Assembly (NCBI GenBank): GCA_043806735.1
Contig: JAZDGR010000156.1
Span: 1-15,725, forward strand
Direction: 5' to 3'
DNA: 15,725 bases
Source: QYOJ01 sp043806735
GTDB taxonomy: Bacteria; Bacteroidota; Bacteroidia; Bacteroidales; FEN-979
Shown here: piece after piece, positions 1 to 5,382 of the stretch
Numbering within the stretch: position 1 is the stretch's first letter
Layout of the letters: each line of letters opens with the position of its first letter
The notes under the pieces: model-generated
What the model saw: the letters and a program-made list of their open reading frames with translations, nothing else
Database searches by the model: none
Told to the model about the DNA's origin: nothing
Translations under genes and position numbers: made by a program

Positions 1-27
1 GGGATTTACCTGAAGTAAAAAAAACCG

Positions 28-35
28 TAATTTTG
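28..35 (+). promoter_or_regulatory. Bacteroidetes-type -7 box for the tRNA gene
   Basis: TAATTTTG is an exact match to the TAnnTTTG element used by the Bacteroidetes primary sigma factor. It lies 48 nt before the tRNA. The -33 region falls near the window edge and cannot be judged. Confidence 0.55.
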
Positions 36-44
36 CAAAACTTA

Positions 45-80
45 TCAGTTGGCAACTGTGAACTGCAAATTGCCAACTGA
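45..80. repeat. Perfect 11-bp inverted repeat upstream of tRNA
   Basis: TCAGTTGGCAA (45-55) and TTGCCAACTGA (70-80) are exact reverse complements separated by 14 nt. The element sits between the putative promoter and the 5' end of the tRNA, so it would lie in the precursor leader. The words AGTTGGCA and GCAGTT/AACTGC recur inside the copper ATPase gene at 8010-8039, which suggests a dispersed small repeat family rather than a tRNA-specific signal. Confidence 0.75.
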
Positions 81-82
81 TT

Positions 83-156
83 GGGCCCATAGCTCAGTTG
101 GTCAGAGCAGTAGACTCATAATCTATTGGTCCCAGGTTCAAGTCCTGGTGGGCCCA
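83..156 (+). tRNA. tRNA with CAT anticodon (elongator Met or Ile2)
   Basis: A full cloverleaf can be drawn. The acceptor stem is GGGCCCA (83-89) paired with TGGGCCC (149-155), the D stem is GCTC/GAGC (92-95/105-108), the anticodon stem is GTAGA/TCTAT, and the loop CTCATAA (115-121) has CAT at 117-119. The T arm is CCAGG-TTCAAGT-CCTGG (132-148). The discriminator is A156 and CCA is not encoded (ACA follows). The paired first position (G1-C72) argues against the initiator tRNA. From sequence alone I cannot decide between elongator methionine and the isoleucine tRNA whose C34 is modified to lysidine. Confidence 0.93.
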
Positions 157-171
157 CAGAAGTGAAACAGA

Positions 172-194
172 CGCTTAGTTATAATGTCTAAGCG
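172..194. terminator. Possible terminator hairpin between tRNA and the convergent decarboxylase gene
   Basis: CGCTTAG (172-178) pairs with CTAAGCG (188-194) around a 9-nt loop. The hairpin lies 16 nt after the tRNA and 13 nt beyond the stop codon of the convergent gene. No strong T tract follows on either strand, so termination is plausible but weak. Confidence 0.35.
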
Positions 195-206
195 CCCCCA
201 TAAAAT

Positions 207-1553
207 CTAACGGTTCACAACGGTCGCTATTCTCGCCTTCACCGGAATATTCTCCGAATTTAGTCCCGGTGTCTGTCCATGCATATCAAACTCAAGTCGT
301 ACATCAGGTCTGAATATCAGACAATGCGTGGAGCCCCCAAAATGAAACATCCCAAGTTGGTCACCTTTTTTTACATGTTGTCCCTCATAGACAGTAATAT
401 CGCAGGTAGATACTTCAGCCATACCCACAAACATTACACACATCAAACCGATATCCGGGTTATCGGCTTCTATAAAGATCAGTGCCCTCGTGGCCACCTC
501 TGTTATAAACCCCTGAGAATCGTTGGGCCCGGCAGGATCAAAACCTTCCGGTAGCGTTTCAGCATAATAAGAACCATCCAGTACTTTGGTTTTCACAATT
601 TTACCGCTGACCGGACTATTCCAGCGATGGTAACTTGTAGCACTGAGAAAAGCCTGATAAATCGTTCCTCCCACAAACTCTTCTACCAACGGATCACTCG
701 CCATCATATGTTCCAGTGAATATGGCTGAGCTTTGATCCAGAAATTGTCACGTTTTTGGACGTTCGTTGCTATCCTGTATGGTGCCGATTCACAAGCATT
801 GGCAATCACGGCATCATCATCCGGACTGGCAACAGGTCGTTGGCCTTCGCGAAATTCCCGTGTGAAAAAATTGTCCCAGGAAGAAAAACTATAAAAAGGT
901 AACTCCGGGTTGCATTTAAATTCCTGAACAAAACCCGGCATGGCTTTCATGGCATCCTGACCAAACCAGCCCGTATGCGGATCCTCATTTAACACGTAAC
1001 GCGAATCAGGGGAGTCTAAAAACAACGCCCATTCGTCGAGGATTTTTTTCAACTGACTGTTGACTTTGGGATTTAAAAATGCCGAAGCCCCTGCCTCAGT
1101 GCCCATGGGCCAGTCGAGGATGGCATTAACGGGAAAACCTACCAACCCGGTTTCATTGAATTCAGGTGCTTTCGTGATTATATGATTGATCAGCTCAAGC
1201 ATGTGGAGATAGTCACGTACCTGCGGTTTCCCGGTGGGATCGTGATTGTAAGGAGCTTTGCGGGGAACCTGGTCAAACATCTGGTGAAAAAGCATGTAGA
1301 TTTCGGGATCAGTTTCAATTAACACCTTAAACTCTTCTACAACAGGCAACAAATGAGTATCTTCTGCTTCCACCTCAGCGATCAAAGTTCGCATCCATGT
1401 ATCCAGAATGATCTGATCGGAAGGAAGCCACTTGCCTACCCTAAAAGGGAGAGTATTCACATGGGATTTTTTCTGTGCATCCTCTTGCGCTACAAGAGAG
1501 AAAGTAGTCGCGAGCAAGATTAAAACTGATAAAAATAGTCTTTTCGGTTTCAT
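207..1553 (-). CDS. Exported phosphatidylserine decarboxylase-superfamily enzyme, PsiD-like
   Basis: This 448-residue protein has an N-terminal signal peptide (hydrophobic residues 6-21, likely cut near VAQ-ED at 23/24), so it should act in the periplasm. Residues of about 45-190 match the PSD-associated N-terminal domain (PSDC), and about 220-440 are the pyruvoyl-dependent decarboxylase domain. The self-cleavage site is GGST (406-409), with Ser408 the expected pyruvoyl precursor. The conserved histidine is in YHRW (308-311). By recall, segments such as FIEADN..IGL, EGQHV..GD.LGMFHFGGS, ACES (253-256) and DSRYVL align closely with the fungal tryptophan decarboxylase PsiD. Classical Psd has an SPADG-type Asp motif where this protein has ACES. 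The substrate could be an aromatic amino acid, another amino acid or phosphatidylserine; sequence cannot decide. A signal peptide is unusual for this superfamily. The start is the ATG directly before the signal peptide, 17 nt after the preceding gene fragment. Confidence 0.85.
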   Translation of the reverse strand: MKPKRLFLSVLILLATTFSLVAQEDAQKKSHVNTLPFRVGKWLPSDQIILDTWMRTLIAEVEAEDTHLLPVVEEFKVLIETDPEIYMLFHQMFDQVPRKAPYNHDPTGKPQVRDYLHMLELINHIITKAPEFNETGLVGFPVNAILDWPMGTEAGASAFLNPKVNSQLKKILDEWALFLDSPDSRYVLNEDPHTGWFGQDAMKAMPGFVQEFKCNPELPFYSFSSWDNFFTREFREGQRPVASPDDDAVIANACESAPYRIATNVQKRDNFWIKAQPYSLEHMMASDPLVEEFVGGTIYQAFLSATSYHRWNSPVSGKIVKTKVLDGSYYAETLPEGFDPAGPNDSQGFITEVATRALIFIEADNPDIGLMCVMFVGMAEVSTCDITVYEGQHVKKGDQLGMFHFGGSTHCLIFRPDVRLEFDMHGQTPGLNSENIPVKARIATVVNR

Positions 1554-1569
1554 TGGAATAGTATTTTGT

Positions 1570-1773
1570 TTATTTATGTTTTAATAACTTATACCCGAAC
1601 AATTTATCATATGCAGAGATGGACTTGGCGATGGTCCCTGAAGCGCCTCCGGCCTGAAAGAATTGGCGGGCCACTTCCTGTCCCCCACCGATCTCAGCAA
1701 TGGTGCCATAAATCGATGAATTCAGGTTAATGCTTAATGCTTTTCGATTTGTACTGAGAATATCCCTTTCCAT
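1570..1773 (-). pseudogene. 5' fragment of a conserved Bacteroidetes gene (truncated to 67 codons)
   Basis: The 67 residues begin MERDILSTNRKALSINLN and continue through IYGTIAEIGGGQEVARQFF and QAGGASGTIAKSISAYDK. From memory this is the N-terminus of a conserved Bacteroidetes protein of roughly 480 residues, often auto-annotated, without good reason, as a TonB-dependent receptor or nicotinate-nucleotide adenylyltransferase. Homology appears to stop after SAYDK. Ten unrelated residues (LFGYKLLKHK) and a stop codon follow, so more than 80% of the gene is missing. The fragment keeps a good promoter (1799-1806) and ends 16 nt before the decarboxylase start, so its promoter could now drive that gene. 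The alternative is a genuinely short protein; I consider that less likely. Confidence 0.65.
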
Positions 1774-1798
1774 ACGCCACAGGATTTTTGGATCCGAT

Positions 1799-1806
1799 CA
1801 AAAATA
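1799..1806 (-). promoter_or_regulatory. -7 box for the 67-codon fragment (and probably the decarboxylase)
   Basis: On the minus strand the sequence is TATTTTTG, an exact TAnnTTTG match, 25 nt before the ATG at 1773. No other good -7 box is visible directly before the decarboxylase ATG at 1553, so this may be its promoter too. Confidence 0.5.
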
Positions 1807-2249
1807 CGATTTTTTTAGCCCATCCATTAATAAAATGCCATGTGTTAGGAGTAGGGGATGTGAGTTTATCGGCCATTTTGATCATTTCCATTTTGTCAGT
1901 ACGTTCATATCATATAAAGTAAAGTTCAGTTAAACTATAAAATCCTGAACATATATCAATAAGAATTTGCATTATTCTTTTCAATGAATTATTTTCGCTT
2001 ACAATTGTACTGGTCTGTATTATGTGAAAGCATGAGATTCCTCAAAACTACCTTTTCCTTATCTCCCTGATAACTATAATGTTGTCATATCCATTTCTGG
2101 AATACATATTTGTATTATCCATACACCGGCGGGTTTTTTGGGTCATGGTTACCTACCTTATCCGTTCTGATTATTGGACTTGAATTTGTCGGTCTGATTT
2201 CTCCCTACTCTTCTTTTCATAACCATTCAATACTTCAATTTAATCTCTT
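1807..2249. other. AT-rich stretch without a recognisable gene
   Basis: Both strands are broken by stop codons, and I recognise no protein fragment, RNA fold or repeat here. It separates the gene fragment on the left from the IS200-type remnant on the right and is probably decayed spacer. Confidence 0.5.
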
Positions 2250-2250
2250 A

Positions 2251-2415
2251 AGGGTTTAATTCCCCGCCGCTTGCGGCGAAAACAATATCTTTGTATGTAT
2301 GAGCAAAAGCGAATACATACAGAAGTCGCATAATGTCAGTGTTTTGTTGTATCATTTTGTTTGTCCAGCAAAATACCGAAAGGTAGTCGTAAGCAAAGAG
2401 GTTGATAAAACGTAA
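2251..2415 (+). mobile_element. IS200-type element remnant: left-end hairpin and transposase stub
   Basis: From 2299 to 2415 a 38-codon frame reads MSKSEYIQKSHNVSVLLYHF, then VCPAKYRKVVVSKEVDKT and stop. This matches my memory of the N-terminus of IS200-type TnpA Y1 transposases, which are about 130-150 residues long. The stub ends before the HUH motif and the catalytic tyrosine, so it is inactive. The 48 nt upstream hold a GC hairpin, CGCCGC-TT-GCGGCG (2265-2278), preceded by GGGTTTAATTCCCC. That is the kind of subterminal left-end structure IS200-type elements use. No right end is visible, and the coding sequence breaks at about 2405-2415 into unrelated minus-strand coding sequence. Confidence 0.75.
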
Positions 2416-2485
2416 AAGACCGGCCTTGCTGGGTCAGCTTACGCATTTGCCTGATAGCCTCATAAACGGAGATCGTTTCGTCCAT
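2336..2485 (-). pseudogene. Truncated small conserved Bacteroidetes gene fused to IS sequence
   Basis: A 49-codon minus-strand frame starts MDETISVYEAIRQMRKLTQQ and continues GRSFTF before running antisense through the transposase stub. The first 26 residues resemble a small conserved Bacteroidetes protein family of unknown function (starts of the type MDETISIYEAIR..R.L...GKSFSFTF). The rest of that protein is missing. The join to IS200 sequence at about 2405-2415 marks a deletion or insertion point. The -7 box at 2490-2497 is only 4 nt before the ATG, so the intact gene may have had a leaderless or near-leaderless transcript. Confidence 0.55.
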
Positions 2486-2533
2486 GAGGCAAACATAGAA
2501 TCAGGGGCAGGGAAAATAAAGGACAAGGAATAA
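2484..2533 (-). repeat. Copy 1 of a duplicated promoter/5' region
   Basis: This 50-nt stretch aligns with 3094-3143. The first 16 nt are identical (ATGAGGCAAACATAGA), and the remainder is similar with small gaps (shared words GAAAAATA/GAAAATA, GGA.AAGG, AATA). It abuts the stop codon of the response-regulator gene at 2534. Confidence 0.6.
2490..2497 (-). promoter_or_regulatory. -7 box before the truncated MDETIS gene
   Basis: The minus strand reads TATGTTTG, an exact TAnnTTTG match, followed by CCTC and the ATG. The 15-nt word ATGAGGCAAACATAG that contains it recurs at 3094-3108. Confidence 0.55.
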
Positions 2534-2959
2534 CTAAGAATTTTTCTTTGGTAAGTATTTGCGGACAATGGCAATCAATTCATTTTCTTTATATGGTTTT
2601 TCAAGAGAATCGATGCAGCCATTCAATAAAGCTTTTTCCGTTATCTCATTTGACAAGTATGCCGTTTGCGCAATTATAGGCAAATCAGGGCGCAATTGAT
2701 GGATATAGTAAGTAGCTTCATGTCCATTCATGATTGGCATCATCATATCCATCAGGACAAGATCAATAGTGGGATTTTCCTTGCAAATTTCTACTGCTTC
2801 AAAGCCATTATTAGCATGAATTATGTTATATCCGTACCTTCTTAGGATAATCTCTATATAAGAAAAGTTCATCTCATCATCTTCGGCCACCAGGATTGTA
2901 AATGGTCCCGAGAGAGAATCTTCTGGTAAATATTTTGGAATGTCTTCCGACGGAGTCAT
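2534..2959 (-). CDS. Single-domain (CheY-like) response regulator
   Basis: The 141 residues consist of a receiver domain (about 20-138) with a short N-terminal tail and no output domain. All key residues are present: the acidic pocket E26-D27-D28, the phosphoacceptor D71 in LVLMDMMMP, the switch T99 in IAQTAY, and K121 in LEKPYK. Proteins of this kind receive phosphate from hybrid kinases and act through protein contacts rather than DNA binding, or serve in phosphorelays. No kinase gene adjoins it; the nearest in this window is the partial hybrid kinase at the right end, about 12 kb away. The gene is monocistronic and flanked by decayed sequence. Its likely promoter is the TATGTTTG box at 3100-3107, giving a leader of roughly 130 nt. 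Confidence 0.92.
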   Translation of the reverse strand: MTPSEDIPKYLPEDSLSGPFTILVAEDDEMNFSYIEIILRRYGYNIIHANNGFEAVEICKENPTIDLVLMDMMMPIMNGHEATYYIHQLRPDLPIIAQTAYLSNEITEKALLNGCIDSLEKPYKENELIAIVRKYLPKKNS

Positions 2960-3093
2960 AACTATTTGAGTAAAATCATCAGAATCCGTATATCTTTTAC
3001 AAAAGTCTTATAAATTTTCTTTAATATCCAAGCGGAATGCCGAAGGATCACTTTTCGGACAAAATTGGTTCATGGAAATCAATGGCTTCGGCT

Positions 3094-3143
3094 ATGAGGC
3101 AAACATAGACCAGAGAGATTGAAAAATACGGAAAAGGTAATAC
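3094..3143 (-). repeat. Copy 2 of the duplicated promoter/5' region
   Basis: This stretch is homologous to 2484-2533. The position of the copy-1 start codon (ATG at 2483-2485) is ATA here (3093-3095). The following codons read IAEAIDFHEP, weakly resembling MDETISVYEA, before a stop at 3048. It looks like a diverged second copy whose coding part has decayed while the promoter was kept. Confidence 0.5.
3100..3107 (-). promoter_or_regulatory. -7 box, probable promoter of the response regulator
   Basis: The minus strand reads TATGTTTG, an exact TAnnTTTG match. No intact gene starts between it and the response-regulator ATG at 2959, so that gene is the likely target. Confidence 0.5.
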
Positions 3144-3145
3144 GA

Positions 3146-3188
3146 GCAAAAATAGGAGTCCCGGACTTTCCGGGACTCCTATTTTTGC
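3146..3188. terminator. Strong bidirectional terminator hairpin
   Basis: The arms 3146-3165 and 3169-3188 are perfect 20-nt reverse complements around a CTT loop. The core is AGGAGTCCCGGA/TCCGGGACTCCT, and A/T runs at the base give a U tract in both directions. The stem starts 5 nt after the stop codon of the minus-strand gene remnant at 3193. It therefore most likely ends transcripts of the sigma-factor gene cluster and shields the response-regulator promoter. Confidence 0.85.
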
Positions 3189-3192
3189 GAAC

Positions 3193-3474
3193 TTAACTTC
3201 GCGGGAATTTGGAGTCAATAAACGTGCTCTCCCCGGGCTTGCCTTCAAACAGGGCAATGTTACCTTCGATGGTCCAGATCATCCGTTTGCTCGGGGCCAT
3301 TCCCGGAATCTCCACAATCCTCACGGAAGGATACTCCTTCACGTACAGGATATCCGGTTTGTAATCCTGGTTCAGCCCGTAAAGGGTTTCGAGATTCTTG
3401 TGGTAGTCAGACCGGGCGTCGATTTACATATACAGCACAACCCGTCCGGAATCACGAAGCACCTCCGGACCCAC
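3193..3474 (-). pseudogene. C-terminal remnant of an unrecognised gene with an internal stop
   Basis: A minus-strand frame of about 94 codons reads VGPEVLRDSGRVVLYM, a TAA stop (3424-3426), then IDARSDYHKNLETLYGLNQD, a middle part including YVKEYPSVRIVEIPGMAPSK, and an end at FEGKPGESTFIDSKFPRS. Composition and codon use look like real protein, and the reading continues sensibly across the stop codon, so a nonsense change in a decayed gene is likely. The upstream side runs into GAATGAC repeats at 3480-3513, where similarity to coding sequence is lost. I do not recognise the family. A terminator follows its stop immediately, which fits a former last gene of the operon. Confidence 0.5.
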
Positions 3475-3479
3475 AATTC

Positions 3480-3513
3480 GAATGACGAATGAGCATGAAT
3501 GACGAATGACGAA
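3480..3513. repeat. GAATGAC short tandem repeats
   Basis: Copies of GAATGAC/GAATGA occur at about 3480, 3487, 3497, 3504 and 3511 (the last cut short). They are flanked by AATTCG (3475-3480) and CGAATT (3510-3515). The run lies between the stop of the 96-residue lipoprotein gene and the decayed gene, and probably marks the site where the latter lost its 5' part. Confidence 0.7.
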
Positions 3514-3517
3514 TTCG

Positions 3518-3808
3518 CTACCTCCACTTACGGCTACCGGTCTTGGTTGAGCCACCGTAGAAAATCATGATCCCCAGGATAAATCCCAGGTTATAAGGCC
3601 AGCCCGAATTGTTCACTTCATAGACCCCTACTGTTTTGTCGAAAAGACTGATGACGAAGGTTATCAGGGAGATGAGGCCATGCCAGAGTCCTGCCCAGAA
3701 ACCGGCGGGATCGGTGTCAAATTTTACATTACCAGGGGCACAGGAAGTCAGGAGTATAACGGCCAATGCCATAAAAATTAGCCACTTAAAGTTGTAAGAT
3801 ATTTTCAT
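3518..3808 (-). CDS. Small predicted lipoprotein with membrane-like segments
   Basis: The protein has 96 residues. It begins with a lipoprotein signal (KWLIFMALAVILLTSC), with Cys23 in an LTSC lipobox. It then has FWAGLWHGLISLITFVISLF (about 37-56), a hydrophobic segment, and a second one around NLGFILGIMIFYGG. I recall similar short proteins (GFW.GLWHG..., YNLGF.LG) in Bacteroidetes and other bacteria, all without known function. It lies 75 nt downstream of the 347-residue lipoprotein gene on the same strand and may belong to the sigma-factor operon. Its stop codon directly adjoins the GAATGAC repeats. Confidence 0.75.
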   Translation of the reverse strand: MKISYNFKWLIFMALAVILLTSCAPGNVKFDTDPAGFWAGLWHGLISLITFVISLFDKTVGVYEVNNSGWPYNLGFILGIMIFYGGSTKTGSRKWR

Positions 3809-3883
3809 GTGATTCGGTTTAAGGAGATGCTAAAATACAATTTATTATTGATGGGGAGACCATTGTCCCACTTGCCTGATTTC

Positions 3884-4927
3884 TTACACCGACCGTTTCT
3901 TTTTCACTGCTTTCACAACCAGGACAAGGATCAGCACCAGGATCACGATCCCGGTTAATACAAAAGCCCAATTGTTCACCACCCTTGATTCCAAATACAT
4001 CTCATAATCTGTAAACAGGATAGCCATCGGTTGAACCTCCCAGCTCACCTGATTTCCCTTGAGCATATATGAATTAGTCTCTGTGAGCATACCGGGCATC
4101 TCTACCACATTCAGGTATTCTTTCATGCCAAAGATGGAATCGAGCAGAGCGACTTTGCGTGCGAATTCCTCAAACAAGGGAGGGGTAAACTGGTGTAAAC
4201 GGGAGACAGCCTCATCTCCGGTCCATTGCCTGTAGTAGTCGACAAATTGATTGGTATTGGTAAAATTCCATTCTTCCACTTTTTTTCGGATGCTGTCATG
4301 GAAGTTTGCGACAGTTGCCGGATTCAGGGACGGATCATCTAACCGGATCAGGCCATTCTTCAGGATCTGTTCGATTTCAGCTGTGGCCGAAGCGATCAGG
4401 AACAGTTCTGCTTTGTCTTTTGCCTCCTCTATAAGTGTGCTGTCGGATTCGCTGTTTATAGTATGTTTTCCCGTGATATAGCGTAGGTCATGCGGAGATA
4501 AATAATCGCGATAGTTAAGCAAGGTAAATGGATTGGCTGCCTGGAATACTTCCTTAAAGCGCAGGTACGAGTAAAAAAAGCCAAAGTGCCTGGAAACCAC
4601 AACGGTCCTTTTCAAGTGCTTTCTCCATCCGCTATCGGAGCAGATTTCGGAATTCAGCTCCTCGCTGTTTGAAAACGTCTTGGAATAGGTGAGTATATAA
4701 TCCTTCTTGGAAGCGGTATCTTTTTTAAATTCCTGTGCCCAGGAAGTATCCACCGGATAGGGAAGATCGGGATTATATACATCTGCAGAATCTCCGGTAA
4801 TCCGGATCAGCCGGGTGAACGTCCCGTTTCTATTCACCACCGTGGTGACGGTAATCTCACGGCAGCCGCTCCACAAAAGAAGGGCAATCAAACCCATAAC
4901 AAGGATTTCTCGTGTATTCATTTTCAT
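3884..4927 (-). CDS. Predicted lipoprotein with C-terminal membrane anchor, third gene of the sigma operon
   Basis: The protein has 347 residues and I recognise no named domain. The N-terminus has a lipoprotein-type signal (ILVMGLIALLLWSGC, Cys22, a somewhat unusual W at -3). The mature part starts with beta-rich sequence (REITVTTVVNRNGTFTRLIR) resembling periplasmic lipoproteins. The middle, about residues 160-280, is predicted helical. A hydrophobic helix at about 318-339 (WAFVLTGIVILVLILVLVV) is followed by KAVKKKRSV, a basic cytoplasmic end. The topology would be a periplasmic domain held at both ends to the inner membrane. The ATG overlaps the stop of the upstream membrane protein by 4 nt (ATGA), so the two are translationally coupled. 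This suggests a role as sensor or target of the sigma/anti-sigma pair. Confidence 0.8.
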   Translation of the reverse strand: MKMNTREILVMGLIALLLWSGCREITVTTVVNRNGTFTRLIRITGDSADVYNPDLPYPVDTSWAQEFKKDTASKKDYILTYSKTFSNSEELNSEICSDSGWRKHLKRTVVVSRHFGFFYSYLRFKEVFQAANPFTLLNYRDYLSPHDLRYITGKHTINSESDSTLIEEAKDKAELFLIASATAEIEQILKNGLIRLDDPSLNPATVANFHDSIRKKVEEWNFTNTNQFVDYYRQWTGDEAVSRLHQFTPPLFEEFARKVALLDSIFGMKEYLNVVEMPGMLTETNSYMLKGNQVSWEVQPMAILFTDYEMYLESRVVNNWAFVLTGIVILVLILVLVVKAVKKKRSV

Positions 4928-5382
4928 TGGTTTTTAAAAGGTTCGTACATGGAATCTGGCCGGTGTCGGGCGGAAGCGGATAGGAACCGGGAGCGGCCGA
5001 GGAATTTTTTCTCCAGGTACTGCAGGGGGATACCGTTTCGCGCCATCCGTGCCGAGATTCGCCCGGAAGGAAAAAGTTTTGCTTCCGAATTTTGTTTTTC
5101 CAGCTTGTTAACTTTTTCCACAAATACAAACTGCTCGACTCCCAGAATCAGCATCAGGCAGACGGAGGCTGCCGTGAGGAACCGTTGAAGAAAGATCAAA
5201 CGGGGGAAGGAAATGATTTTTCCGGTATAGGGGGAAGGTTTTTCCTGGACCTGGGATGCAATGCCGGTTAAGATGGCCTCCTGAAGTTTCAGGGGATTAT
5301 CGAGCTGTGGCTCATGTCGTCGGAGTGCTTCAATGAGATGCCGGATCTCTTCGGAATTTGCATTTTCTATTTTCCTGTTCAT
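4924..5382 (-). CDS. Probable anti-sigma factor, single-pass membrane protein
   Basis: The protein has 152 residues: a charged N-terminal cytoplasmic part (1-60, with EEIRHLIEALRRHEP), one transmembrane helix (about 63-86, FLQRFLTAASVCLMLILGV), a short coiled-coil-like stretch (VEKVNKLEKQNSEAK), and a basic C-terminal tail. There is no HCxxC zinc motif, so it is not a classical ZAS-domain anti-sigma factor. The assignment rests on position and topology: it overlaps the ECF sigma gene by 4 nt (ATGA), and the next lipoprotein gene by 4 nt. It is unlike FecR, which is longer and TonB-linked. I infer that it holds the sigma factor at the membrane. Confidence 0.7.
   Translation of the reverse strand: MNRKIENANSEEIRHLIEALRRHEPQLDNPLKLQEAILTGIASQVQEKPSPYTGKIISFPRLIFLQRFLTAASVCLMLILGVEQFVFVEKVNKLEKQNSEAKLFPSGRISARMARNGIPLQYLEKKFLGRSRFLSASARHRPDSMYEPFKNQ

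Noticed and set aside
279..554. A plus-strand open frame of 91 codons
   Set aside because: It lies antisense to the conserved decarboxylase domain, has no promoter or recognisable sequence, and its composition follows the opposite strand.
2251..2415. An intact IS200 element
   Set aside because: The transposase stops after 38 codons, before the HUH motif and catalytic tyrosine, and no right end is visible.
3048..3257. A minus-strand open frame of 69 codons
   Set aside because: It runs through the perfect terminator hairpin, the decayed gene end and the duplicated promoter, so it is a chance join of unrelated pieces.
3480..3513. The GAATGAC run as a CRISPR array
   Set aside because: The units are only 7 nt, without spacers of uniform length, and no cas gene is present.
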